From positions 1-64,000 of the forward strand of contig JBBPUQ010000001.1 in NCBI GenBank assembly GCA_038501195.1: a DNA stretch of 64,000 bases, given 5' to 3'. Below the pieces are notes generated by a model. It searched no databases and was not told where the DNA came from. It was given only the letters and a program-made list of their open reading frames with translations. The translations under genes were made by a program, and so were the position numbers. The DNA is from Nemania diffusa (taxonomy: Eukaryota > Ascomycota > Sordariomycetes > Xylariales > Xylariaceae). Below are positions 37,901 to 50,100 of the stretch, in pieces. How positions within the stretch are numbered: position 1 is the first letter of the stretch; each line of letters starts with the position of its first letter.

Positions 37901-38254
37901 TATTAAATAAAATTTCGCTAATTATATTTAGTACAATTTTTAAATAATATAAGTTATATAATAACTTAAAATTAACGCTTAATATTTATAGCTAAATATA
38001 TTAGCAGCTATTCGAGGATTTTTATTTTAATTAATACTAAAATCGTACAAATAGTAGCGCTTTTTTAAATGTTTAACAGTAAAAAAACAAAATAAACTAG
38101 TAGCTAAAAATATAGCAACTCCTTTTTTTTTTATTTTTTTTTTTATTGTTGCAAACTTAAAAATTTACAAACTAACTTTTTTTACTAGTTTATAAACTTT
38201 TATATTACAGAAGTATTTAGTTATTTTTTATAAACATAATTATTAAAAAAGTTT
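31936..38254. other. AT isochore with T- and G-rich stretch, no supported gene
   Basis: AT-rich DNA without a supported gene. Around 34-35.2 kb the plus strand is T-rich and G exceeds C: in 34801-35040 I counted T 131, A 79, G 19 and C 11, the opposite of the 23-27 kb block. A 73-codon open frame at 37068-37289 is dominated by Phe, Tyr, Lys and Leu from T-runs and is not considered a gene. The possible coding relic at 35204-35590 is listed separately. Confidence 0.5.
35204..35590 (+). pseudogene. Possible mutated coding relic, family unknown
   Basis: Read in one frame, this 129-codon stretch has only five internal stops before its closing TAA. From the GCTGATATT region onward, 93 codons carry a single stop. 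The frame uses Ala, Glu, Asp, Val and Gly codons (GCT, GAA, GAT, GTT, GGT) more than typical surrounding frames. The TAA and TAG stops could be former Gln or Trp codons changed by C-to-T or G-to-A mutation. The translated segment (for example FNFLNINASFKLL) resembles no family I recognise. Open runs of this size can arise by chance in 64 kb of six-frame AT-rich sequence, so this is only a candidate. Confidence 0.15.
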
Positions 38255-38261
38255 TTAAAAT

Positions 38262-38548
38262 ATATTAAAACAGTATAAATAATACAATTATATAAAAAAT
38301 AAATTAATTTAATTATTAACATTTAGTTTTTTTTTTTTTATTTAAGTTAACTAAAACTAGCACTTTTATTAAATAAATATACTTTTAAGCAGCTTTTTTA
38401 AAGTTTTATAACTTTAAAATAAACTATTGCACTATTATAATACTTGCTTTTTTTAGCTTTAAATTTTTAAAAGTAATATATACAGCAATAGTTAGTTTTA
38501 TAAAAAACATAGTATATATAAATATTATATACTTTATAAACTAAAAAC
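38262..38548 (+). repeat. Dispersed repeat R2, copy 2
   Basis: A second direct copy of R2, about 6.6 kb from copy 1. It shares AAAACAGTATAAATAA, AAATTAATTTAATTATTAA, a poly-T run, GTTAACTAAAACTAG, AGCAGCTTTTTTAAAG and GCTTTAAATTTTTAAAAGTA in the same order. It is followed within about 75 bases by the R1 copy, an association not seen at the other R2 copies. Confidence 0.8.
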
Positions 38549-38620
38549 ATTTTGATATAATAATAAATTTACAAAAATCTTAAACATAAAAAGTTTTATA
38601 ATATATAATATAACAAAGCA

Positions 38621-38736
38621 AAAAAACTATATTAAATAAACTTTTTACTAAATAAAAAAGCAAATAATTTATAAATTACAAAGTTTTATATATATAATAA
38701 ACTTATAACTTAATTTATATTTTTATACTTTAAAAA
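38621..38736 (+). repeat. Dispersed repeat R1, internal copy
   Basis: Gap-free counterpart of 1601-1710, with most differences being A here where the telomere-proximal copy has G. It is the more mutated copy. Its presence 37 kb from the telomere-proximal copy shows that the isochore and the subtelomere share elements. Confidence 0.75.
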
Positions 38737-39404
38737 AACAATATAATATAATCGTTTTATTTATACTTATATTGATTTTTTATAATTATATACTTTTAAT
38801 ACTTTTTAATATATTAATTGATTTTTAATATACTATTATATATAAAACTAAATAAAATTTGTTACAAAAGTATTATAATATTAAAAACAAATAATTAATA
38901 ACTTAAAACTTCAAAAATATAAAAATTTGAAAACAATTTTTAATATAACTTTTACAAGCATTTTAAAGCAAACATATATATAAATAACAAATAGTAAAGC
39001 TTTAATAACAATAACTACATAATATACTATAGCTGCTATTTAGTCGCTAAATATTAGTTTATTTTTGTTAAAAACAAGCTTAAAAATTAAATATTAAATA
39101 TAGCTATTAAAAAAATCGCTAAATTAAAACTAAATAATTATTAAAAAAGCTATAAAACAAATTATAAAATATATAAATTAACAAATTAAAAAAAAAATAA
39201 ATATTAAACATTTAATTTTAAAACTAAATAAGCTACAAAAAAAGCTTGTTATTTTATTATATAAAAGTTTATAGTTATATTAAGTTTGTTTTAATTTTAA
39301 AAACTAAATATAACTTTATTAAAAAAAAAAATTTACAATATTAGTTTTAAAAGCTAGAAATTATTTAAAATAAACAAAAAAGTATTAGATAGCTTTTTTA
39401 AGCT
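38737..39404. other. AT isochore linker, no gene seen
   Basis: About 670 bases of AT-rich DNA between the R1 and R3 copies. No open frame, tandem repeat or RNA gene could be recognised. Confidence 0.5.
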
Positions 39405-39645
39405 ATATAATGTTAAAATAATATAAGTAATTAAACTATTTAAACTATATATAATATAACTTATAATAGTTTATAAATTATATAGCTTATTAAAGCTTTT
39501 TTTATTTTTTATTATATATAATTTATTTATATTATTTAATATAACTTACTATTTTTTATTTTTTTTTTAAAAAAAGCTTTGTTTTATTGTTTTATAAATA
39601 TTTATTAGTTAAACTTTTAAAAGTAAATTATATAACTTATTTCAT
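39405..39645 (+). repeat. Dispersed repeat R3, copy 1
   Basis: About 240 bp that recur in direct orientation at 41005-41245. Shared landmarks in order are AAAGCTTTTTTTATTTTTTA, CATATAATTTATTTATA (here TATATAATTTATTTATA), a poly-T/A junction, AAGCTTTGTTTT, AAATATTTA(C/T)TAGTTAAA and a closing ATATA(A/G)CTTATTT. The copies differ by transitions and by poly-T length. The 1.6-kb separation would suit two LTRs or a tandem duplication of a larger element. Confidence 0.8.
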
Positions 39646-41004
39646 TAGAGTTTTTAATAAAGCTGTTAATTATTATATCAATTATTTATATTTATAAAAC
39701 TAATATAAACATATTTTTATATAATATTATAAAAAAAGCTGTTAAATAAAAAGTATTAAATGGAGAAATAATTACAAAAACAGTTTTAAAAGCTACAAAA
39801 ACTTAAACTAAAACTAAAAGCAAAACTTACTAGCAAAAGTATTTACTGGAATATTTTAATATAAAAATATTTACAAAAAATCAAAAATATATTTTTATTT
39901 TCGTTTGATTTTACAAGTTTAATATATAAAACTATATAGTATAAATTTATATATAGTTTTATTTATTTAAGCTTTTAATTTAAATAGTAGAAATATTTAC
40001 AACTTTGTTTATTTTGTTTATTTAGTTATTATAAACTTATTAGTAAATTTAATCGCAAATTTTATATTAAATTAATAAAATTTTTATTTTTAAAAGTATT
40101 TATAAGCAAATTTTATTAATATTTTCTATATAAAGTTATTTATAAATATTTAATTAAATAATATTTTTAGTTTAGTTATCGAAATTATTTAATTAAATTA
40201 TTTAGTTAGTTATTTCTTTTGCTAATAAAGCTAACGTTTCAAAAAGCTTGAATCAACTAGATCTTTTGATTTATAAGTATTTAAAAACAATTTTGCAGCT
40301 GTTTTATATAAAAAGCTGCTTTAAAAATATAGAACAAAAAAAAACATTTATTAAGTTTTTTTAGCTAGTTACTTAGTTACTTTTTTCAAAAAGAAAAAGT
40401 TAATTAGAAATATTTACAAAATATTTATACTAATATTTCAAATAAAATACTGCTTGTAAATATATTTGTTAAATAGTATAATTTTTAGCTGAATTACTAG
40501 CTAAATTATCGAACTAGTTTTTTATTTCAGAAAGTATTTTTAAATCATTTAGCTAGTTTAATTATTTGCTTAGTAACTAAACAATTTTTTAGTTAAACAA
40601 GCTATTATAAAATAATATATAGAATATTGTTGCTAATTAGAATTTAAGCTACTTTATTTGAACTAAAAATATAAGTTTAATTAGCTAGTTATTAGTTTTA
40701 AATATATTTCTAAAACATATTTGTAGCTATTTTATATATTAATATATTTTTAGCTATTTAAGCAAAAAAAACTTTTGCTAAAAAGTTTTTAAATAAGTTA
40801 TTTAATTAGCTAAATTATTTAATTAAACATATAAGCTAGTTTGTAAATTTACAAATTAATTATATTTAAACAATATTGTATATATTTTATATAGTACTAC
40901 ATTTAGTAAAATTAAAAGCTATAGTGTAAAACTGTTATATATAAAAATAAAAGCTAAAAAAAAACTGTTAATATTTATAGCTTTAACAACTTTTAAATTT
41001 TAAA
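39646..41004. other. AT isochore between R3 copies
   Basis: About 1.36 kb between two direct R3 copies. It includes a stretch rich in TTAGTTA, AGCTAG and TTACTTAG words (40190-40870) that recalls the tetranucleotide tract at 5734-6101 but without a clear phase. All six frames are closed by frequent stops. If R3 is an LTR, this would be the internal part of a very short or internally deleted element. Confidence 0.45.
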
Positions 41005-41245
41005 AATTAAAACAGTATAAAAGATTAAACTACTTAAAATATAACTTAAATAGTTTGTAACAGCTTATAAAATATAGAACTTGCTAAAGCTTTTTTTATT
41101 TTTTATTACATATAATTTATTTATAATTTTTTATATAACTTGCTTTTTTTTTTTTTTTTTTTAAAAGAAGCTTTGTTTTTTTACTTTTAGAAATATTTAC
41201 TAGTTAAAACTTTAAAGCTTAGTTATATAGCTTATTTTAATATAT
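41005..41245 (+). repeat. Dispersed repeat R3, copy 2
   Basis: Direct counterpart of 39405-39645. It starts with AAAACAGTATAAAAGATTAA, which also resembles the left end of R2, so R2 and R3 may be related subfamilies. It retains a few more C and G residues than copy 1 (AACAGCTTATAAAATATAGA against AATAGTTTATAAATTATATA-like sequence). Confidence 0.8.
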
Positions 41246-41489
41246 ATAATATATTTTAAAAAACTAACTATAGCTATTTAAATTATATTTAAAAATTTAA
41301 AGCAGTAAAAACAATAATCTAATAAAACAATCGAAGCAATATTAATATAACAAAACTACTGTAAATATTGTATAATAACTTAATTAATTAATATTAAAAG
41401 TATTAACTTTTTGTAGTTTTTTTTAAGTTTGTTATATTTGCTTTTTTAATAAAAAACTAACTTTTTGCTAACTAATAAATAAAAAAAAA

Positions 41490-41742
41490 CAATAATTTAA
41501 AGTTTAAATAATTTAATCAATTTAACTTTTTAGTAGCAATATTATATATACTGTTTTAATAACTTATAATTTAGTATTGCAATTTTAGTTTATAATACTG
41601 CTAAAAAGCTGCTATAAAAAGCATATTTGTTTAAAAGTACAACTTTTAGCTAATAAACTAAAATAAAAAAAAATCAAAACTAAGTTTTAATATTTTAATT
41701 AATTTATTTTTTATATAGTTGTACTGTTTATACTGTTTAACT
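41490..41742 (-). repeat. Dispersed repeat R2, copy 3 (inverted)
   Basis: The reverse complement reads AAACAGTATAAACAGTACAA, CTATATAAAAAATAAATTAA, a poly-T run, TTTATTAGCTAAAAGTT and then GCTTTTTATAGCAGCTTTTT, the R2 landmark order. It is the most diverged copy recognised. With copy 2 it forms an inverted pair about 3.5 kb apart that encloses R1 and both R3 copies. Confidence 0.7.
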
Positions 41743-44700
41743 ATATTAAAAAAAATTTTTAAACTAAAAAGCTAAATATTTTATATATACTTAAGTATAT
41801 TAGTAACAGCTAAAAAAGTTTTTTTTTATAAAAAAAAAGTAATAGTAACTTTGTAGCGTAATATTTGCAATAATAACTTTATTATAATAAACTATAATAA
41901 TATTTCAAACAATAAAGCATAAAAAAGCAGTTTAAAATTATCAATTAACTATTTATTTTATTAATATTTTTTAAAATAAAAAAAACCTTAAAATTATATA
42001 ATTTTGTTTATATATTTTATTTAAATATAACAAAGATTATATAACTAAATATATATAATATATTAGCTATATTAATATAAGCGCTAAAATTAGTTTAAAA
42101 ATATAGCTATATTAAAAAAGCTATATATAACAATATTATATATATTAATATAGTTATATAGTTTAACTAATTAATTTAATTATTAAATCTAGTTTAAACA
42201 AAATAACAAGTAAAAAAGTTTAAAAAAAAGAAATACTTTAATAACTAACAACTATAAAGCGATAAAAGTAGCAAAATAATAAATGAATAAAAAAAAATAA
42301 AGCAATATTTATTTGATGTTTATAAACTAGTTTTATTATAGCATTTAAGTAAATAAATTAAAATAAAAACTTTGATTTTATAATATTTTAACAATATTAT
42401 ATATATTATATAATAAAACAACAACAGAAAAGAAATAAAAGTTAAAACAGTTGATATAAGCAGCAGCTTTTTTTTTAATAAAAAAATTCTATATATACTT
42501 TAATATAATACAGAAGTTTATTTTTTAAAAGTTTATTAATAAAAATCCAATATTAAAAATTGTTATAAAAATTTTATTTTACGATTTAATAATATATAAT
42601 TCGTTTATTTAGCAAATAATATTAGCAAATATACTATTAGCTATTTTAATGCTACTAAAAACAAAAGTTTTGCTAGTAATTATTAAAACTTAAATTTTGA
42701 AATAGCGTTTAAATAATATTATAAAAGTAATAAAAACAAAAACAGATATATTTGCAAAAATAACTATGTAGCAGATATAGAAATCATTATAAAAAACAAA
42801 TAAGCTATATTTTTTGAAGCTTTTTTAAAATTGCAACATTGTATTAATATATTTACAAAGTTTGCTAAACTTAACAAAACTTTAAATAATTTTATATTAA
42901 TATTGCTACAAATATAACTTTTTTAATATATTAATATTAATACAATAATTATTAAGTAATAAATTTAAATAAGTTTTTGTTTTTATTTTATTTGTATATA
43001 ATATTTTATATAAGTTAACAAAAGTGCTAATAAAACTAAATGTTTAATAAATGTGCGCTATATATAAATATATAATAGTATAAAAAATTTTCACTTAATT
43101 TTTCTGCTTTTTAAAAAACGCTTAAAATATAGCAAAAACTTTAATACACTTATATTATATAAAGTTTTTTGAAATAATGAAATTATTTTGCTTTTGTATT
43201 GAATTGCTATAGCTATGTAAAAACTACTAGCATATATAACTAACTGTAGTATAAACAGTAATTTAGCTTAAACTTTAAAGTATATTATATTTAATAAACT
43301 TAATAAACTTAATAATATTATATAAATAAATAACTTTGTTATAAAAGTAACTATGTTTTTTATAAAACAAAACTATTTAAAAATAAAAGTAATTGTAGAA
43401 CTTTTTAACTATATATAATAAATTAACAATTAATACTTTAAACTAAATATACTAGCTAATTATATAGTATTAGTTATTTTCGACTTTTTTTATATTAAAA
43501 TAAAAGTAAAAAAGATTTTTTAAACCGAACTGTTTATTATAATATAATATATAATAAATAATAAATAAAACAATTATAAGTTTTAATTGCATTATATTAT
43601 TGTTAATAAATATAACAATAAATAGTAACTTATAATATTTAGCAATCTTTTTTAATATAATAAAAAAGTATATTAGTTTTATAATAACAGTATTATATAT
43701 ATAAAAGTTGTTAAAAAAAACAAATAACGTTTCAAATCTACAACTAGTAACTGTTTTGTTATAAAACAATATAATATTAATATATATATTAACTAAATAA
43801 TAATATAAGTTATTAAAAATAAATAAAAAGTTATATATTAATTTAAGTTTGTTTATAAGCTTATATTTAGCAATAAAGTTACTTTTTATTAGTAAGCAAG
43901 TAAATATAGTAGTTAAACTTCTAAATAATATTTACAAACTAAAATAATATATAAAAAAGTAGCTCTATTTCAAGCAAATTTATAACTAGAGTTTATAAGT
44001 AACAAATGTTTAAATATTAACAAGCTTTTAATACTTTGCTATTTATAAATTTAAAAAATACTAAAAAACAACATATATAATAAAAAAAGTAGCAAGCTTA
44101 ATAGCAATATAATACAAATTGTTAAACTATATACAAAAATATAACAAGCTATATAAAAACTTGGTTTAATTAAAACATTTAGTATTATAATAAAGATTTT
44201 GTTCTTTTAGCAAATATAAACAATTTTATAAAAATATTTTATAATTTTAATAGTTTTAAACTTTAAAATAGTTTGTTTTAATATTAAAAAAAACAATATA
44301 TATAGTAATAACTATAGCTGTTTTACTAAAATTTATACTATTGTTAAAACAGTAAATAATAATATTAATATTAAAATATTATATTAAAATCTATTATATA
44401 GCAAATAGTTAATAATTAAATATAAAAATAGTTAATTTAATTAGCTAATATTAAGTAATATTAAATTTATATTAAAATAACAAGCAAATATACTGCTAGT
44501 TTTTTTTTGTTACAATTTTTACTAAAAACTTATAACAGCTATATTGTTGTAATATATATTAGTTATATTGCTTTAATAAAATATTTATAAATTTAAAAGC
44601 TAATAAGTCAAAACTTTATTTATTAAAGTTTGAACTATTAGTTATAAAAAAATTTAAACTTTAAGTATTTAAATTTAAAAATACAAAGTTTAATGTTTTA

Positions 44701-46914
44701 TTAAATATATTGTTGCTAATATTAGTATAAAAGTTCTACAAATATACTAAACTTAAAAGCTTTAATAAATACTAGCTTAAAATATATTGTAAAAAATGCT
44801 CGTATAAAAAGTTGTTAATAAAAAAATTTAATTTTAATGCTATTTTAGTATTAAAAACTTCGCTACTTTTTAATACATTGTAAAAAGTTCTACTGCTTTT
44901 TAGTACAAAACTATTTACTGAATATTTTTTAATAAAATCGCTTAATATATTAAACTGCTATAGCAATCGAAATTTTTCTATAAATATAAAATTAAGTTTA
45001 AAAATAATATATTAGTTTTTATTGTTGTTATTTTTATTATTTTTATAATTATTGTTATATATAATATTTTCAAATTTTTCTTTGTTTTAATTTTTTTTGT
45101 TATTAATATTCTCGCTATTAAAAATAACAATAACTTTTTTTTGCTGTTTTTTTGCTAGATCTTTTTTAGCAATATAGCTAGATTTAAATAACTGATTTAA
45201 CAGTTGAAAGCTTTAAGTTAATAGAAAAAACAATATAATATTAATATATCGGTTTATATAATTATTACTACTATTATTTTTATTATATTAAATATTTAAA
45301 TCATTATTATTGGAAATAATAATAACTTTTAAACATTGCTTTTTTGCTATATTTTTTTAAATAATACAGCTGCATATAAAGTTTAGTTTTAACAATCGAA
45401 ATTTTTTAACAGAATTACAAATAAGCATAAAAATATAGCGCTGTTTTAAAACTTTGCTTATATATAAATTACTTTTTATAACAACAAGTTAAACTATATA
45501 ATATATATAAAAAAAATATAAAATATATTATTAACTATTACTGCAATATAACAATATTAAGATGCTATGTTATAAAAACAACATTAATAAATAAACTTTT
45601 AAAATTAAATCTATTTATACAATAAATAAATTATAAAAATTTATAAAAAAAAAAAAAAATAATATTAAAATATATACAAAAACAATATAACGTAAATAAA
45701 AAGTTTTTAAAGTAAACAAAATCAATATTAATAAAAAAAAGAAATATAAATATAAACATTTATTATTGCAGTAGTAAATTAGTATATACAAAGTATTAAA
45801 AGCATATAAAACAACTAAAGCAGAAAAAACTCGAAGATTTAAATAAAAATACTAGTTATTTTAATACTCCAATAACTAGTAACAAAGTAGCAAAGCATAA
45901 ATTTTATATAAATGTAACAAAATATATAAGTATATAACTACTACTGCATAAATAAAAAAAGCAGAAGCTCTAATAAAAATAAAAATATATTTATATATAA
46001 AAAGAAAATATAAAATTAAAAAATAAAACAATAAATATTTATATAATAACTAACTGCAATATATTGCAATAGCTTAAAAAAAATAAAAATTATATATAAC
46101 TAGCAAAATAAATAAAAATACTAGCTTTAACTCAGCTTATATATTTTTATTTAAACTGCTGCTATTATTACAATTGAAATTTTAGTTGCTAATAGTTATT
46201 AAATATTAAAAAAGCTATACTATTAAGTAAATATGTTTTATAAAAACTGTTGTAATAAAATAAAAAAAAAGCATTATATTTTTAACTAAAAAAAAACTTT
46301 AAAGTTATATATTTAAGTGTTAAATATAACTGCAATTAAAAGTACACTTTTTGTTACAACAATTGTAATTGCTATTGCAATATTAAATTGATTATTTAAT
46401 ATAACTATAATTTTAATAATTAAAAGTTTTATATATTTATAAAGCTTTAATAAAGCATTTTAATAAAAAAAATAATAGTAAAATCGATTGATTAAAATAG
46501 CTGCTACTAATAATACTTTTTTTTTTAAATTAAAGAACTTTTATAGAAATAAAAAAATCTTTTAAGCTTGATTTTGTTAACTGTTTTTGTAAACTTATAG
46601 CTTTAACAAAGTAAACGCAATAAGTTTTAACAAATATACAATAGAATAAAAAAGTTAATAAAAAACTTACTATAAAAAGTATAAACTTTAGTACTAACAA
46701 AAAAACAATATATAGTATAAGTTAAAATATATATAACTATATAAGCAAAAAATATAGCAAATATTACAAATAGATATAATAACTTTAAAAAGTAAAAAAA
46801 AAAAACTTCTATTATTTTTAAGCATTATATACGATCTATTATAAATATTAATAAAAAATCGATTAATAAACGAAATAACTACTTTTAAAAAATAAAAAAC
46901 TAATTAGTAACGCT
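41743..46914. other. AT isochore, no supported gene
   Basis: AT-rich DNA without supported genes. A 99-codon minus-strand open frame (43470-43769) is the longest noticed in the window; it is dominated by Ile, Phe, Tyr, Asn, Leu and Lys, would start at a TTG codon and matches no family I recognise. The part near 44.9-45.4 kb keeps slightly more G and C (CTCGC, GATCT). Around 45010-45120 the plus strand is very T-rich with ATT and GTT triplet words. Confidence 0.5.
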
Positions 46915-47165
46915 TGTTTTAATTAATATATAAAATCAATATATAAACTTAATAAAAAAGCTTTTTAATAAAATATTTAAAAGCTTAAAAAAAAAAGCTT
47001 TTATTTTAATAAATACAATAAACAAAGTTATTGAATAGTATAATTTTATTTTTAAAAACATTTATTCGATAATTCTAAATTTAAAAAAAGCTTTTAAATT
47101 ATTTTATTTGAATTAATAACTATTTTACTACTTATTTATACAAAAGATATGTAAAAAAATAAAAT
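46915..47165 (+). repeat. Dispersed repeat R4, copy 1
   Basis: About 250 bp that recur in direct orientation at 53995-54245. Shared landmarks are AAACTTAATAAAAAAGCTTT followed by TTAATAAAATATTTAA, an ACATTTATTCGATAATT-like segment, and TAATAACTATTTTACTACTT followed by ATTTATACAAAA. Similarity becomes weaker upstream, toward about 46.8 kb. The copies are about 7.1 kb apart, a spacing that would suit the LTRs of a full-length retrotransposon, but no internal coding domain survives to support this. Confidence 0.7.
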
Positions 47166-50100
47166 AACTTTTATAGTTTTTAGTTTTTTAGCTATTTACT
47201 TTTATAACTTTTATACATTTGTTTTTTTTTATTAAAAATATTATTTATTTTGTAATTTTTATTAAATAACTAATTTATTTAAAATTAGTACATTTTTAGC
47301 TATTAATTTATATTAATTTTATATAAGTTTTAATAGATTTACTAATTTATTAATTTATTTTAATTAACACTATTTTTTTGCTCTTTTTTTTTTTTATTTT
47401 ATTTTTTTTTTTTATTATATTTTTTATTTTTACTATTACAAATGTTATAGTTATTACTAAAAAAACAAAATATTTTAAATTAATATATTTTAAAGCTTAT
47501 AAAAATAAGTTTTTTGGTTTTTTTTTTTTTTTAAAGCTAACTTTATTATTATTAGATTATTTTTAGCAATTTAACTAAATAGCATATTAGTAACAGCATT
47601 ATTATATAGCTTTTAATAATACTTTTTTAAAGTATAAAGTATTATTACTTGCAAGTAAATAATACTACTTTATATATATATATTAAAACTAAAGATTTAA
47701 TTGATAATAAAGTATAATTTATAAGTTAAAATGCTATACAATATTTTTTTTTAAGTTAAAAGTTTTTTAAACTTTTAAAAGCGGTTTATTTGTAACTAAA
47801 TTACTACTTAAATTTTTAAGTTAGCTATTAATTTAACTTAGCAAAACTTTTCCCGTATAAAAATCAACAATAAAAACTATATACTTTATTATTAGTTTAT
47901 TTTTTATATATTTTTATTTATTTTTAAATATAGCATATATTTTATTTTTATTATTTTTAACGATTTAGTTACTTTAGCTAAAAAAAAAAGGTTTAGTTAT
48001 GCTATATTTGCAATAGTAACAATTATATTAAAATATATAGTACAAAAGCTACAAATTTAATAAAATACTACTTTTTTAAAAAATACAGCATTAACTTATA
48101 TCAACTTACTAATTTACTACTTTTTACTACTGTTTTTTAATAATTTCAAGCTATAGCTATATTATTATATATTATTAAATCAAATAATAATAAATAAAAA
48201 CAGCTAATAATTAAGTTTTGCACTATATTTAGTGTATTATTTAGTTTATTTAATTGCTACAAATTTTTCAAAATTGTTAAATTTTTGAACTTTAAACTAT
48301 TATTAAAGCTAGCAACAAGCTGTTTTACTATTATTTACTAAATTTACGCTTTTTTTAAATTAGTTTATAAAACTATTATAGCTAAGATATTTTTTGCTAA
48401 GTTTAAAGTTTATTTATTTTTTAATTTTTAAAAGTTACTTTTTAAAAAAACTATTGTTAATATTGTTGCTTACTATATTAATTAATATTAAAAGCTATAT
48501 ATTAAACTTTTAAGCTTTAAATATATTATTAGCTTACATTTTAGTAAAAATATTAAATTCTATATTTATAAAGTTATTAATTAATATAACTTATAATTTA
48601 AGCTAAAATTTTTTACTTTTAATAATGTTTAAATTAACAATAAAGCTTTAATAGTTTTTTTACAATGTTTTTTACTTAACTTTGACCCTTTTTACAACTT
48701 ACAAAAAAAAGAAGTTAAAGCTATTATATAACAGTATAAAGCTTGTTGTTAAAGCTACATTGTTAATATTATTGCACAATTTATTATTTTTAACAAGTAC
48801 AATAGTAAATCTTTTAGATTTATTGCTTTTTTTGTAGTTAAAAAAAGCCACTTATTTAATATGTAGATTAAAGCTAACTTTTAATGCTGCAATATTTTCT
48901 GCAATAAAGTTAAACAATCTATAAACGCTAAATTAATACTATTTAATAAAATTGACAATTTTGTTAATAATAATAATAATGTTACTACTATAAACTTAAA
49001 TATATTTAAGCTTGCTAACAATTTTGCAAATATTAGATATATTTTTTATTAAAGCTTTATAATTAAAATAAAAAACTAAATCTATTAAAACTTTTTTTTA
49101 ACTAAAATTTATAGCTTTGTTACTTTTAAAGAGCTTTTTAACATTTTATATACTTTTTTATATAATAACTTTAATTTTAACAAATATATCTTTTTTTTTA
49201 TAGCTTTAAAGCAAAAAATTAAAAAGTTTATTATAAAATTAACAATATTTTAAACTTTTTTATTTAGTTTACTTTATAATATAAAAGTAACAAAGTTAAT
49301 TTATTTAATATTATAACTTTTTTTAAAGATTTTAAAAACTATTTATATACTTGTTTAGTTTATTTTTTACTAATTGAAAAAAAAAAATTTAAATTAAAAG
49401 ATCTATTTTCTTACTTACTTTTATATTTTTAACAGTTTTTATTTATATAGCTTTGTATATTTAGCTAACACTTTTTACACTAGCGACTTATTTTTATTTA
49501 ACAAGGTTTAAAAGTTATATTATTTCTTTGTATACAAAAACAACATTGTTTTTTTATAAATTGTTAAACCGATATATATACTCTAAGTGCTACTAATATT
49601 AATAAAATTTACATTAGCTTTAAACGAGTTTATAAAAAGCTATAAAAATATAAAACGTTGTTTAAAAAAATGCTTGTTTATTAAACAGCTGTTATTTTTT
49701 ATTTAAATATATAGCTAAAAAACTTTCGAAAAAAAGACTTTATAAAAGCTAAAAAAGTTTATTAATAAATTAAAGCTTACTAAAAAAACTACTACATTAA
49801 TACTATTGCTTTTAAAATTACTGTTGTTATTTTATTTGCTTTTATACCTGTTATTAAAAAGCTATTAATTAAAGCTTATAATAGCTTTAATTTAAATAAC
49901 AACTTGCTGTTTAATAAAAATAAGTTAAATTATTATTTAAAAATAAATTGTACAAACTATATAAAAAACAATAAAAACTTTTTACTATAGTAAAAGTTTA
50001 ACTAAAAACGATTTTTTATATTTAGCTAGTTTGTTACTAATATACTATTTATACTAGCAATATTAACTAAATATAAAAAAATATTTAACTAATATAAACT

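Noticed and set aside
43470..43769. Minus-strand 99-codon open frame
   Set aside because: The longest I noticed, but it begins at TTG, consists mainly of Ile, Phe, Tyr, Asn, Leu and Lys, and resembles no known family. Hydrophobic runs are a by-product of T-rich DNA, so a membrane protein is not implied.
47378..47566. Plus-strand 62-codon open frame with poly-Phe
   Set aside because: Product of T-runs on both sides of a short AT-rich segment.
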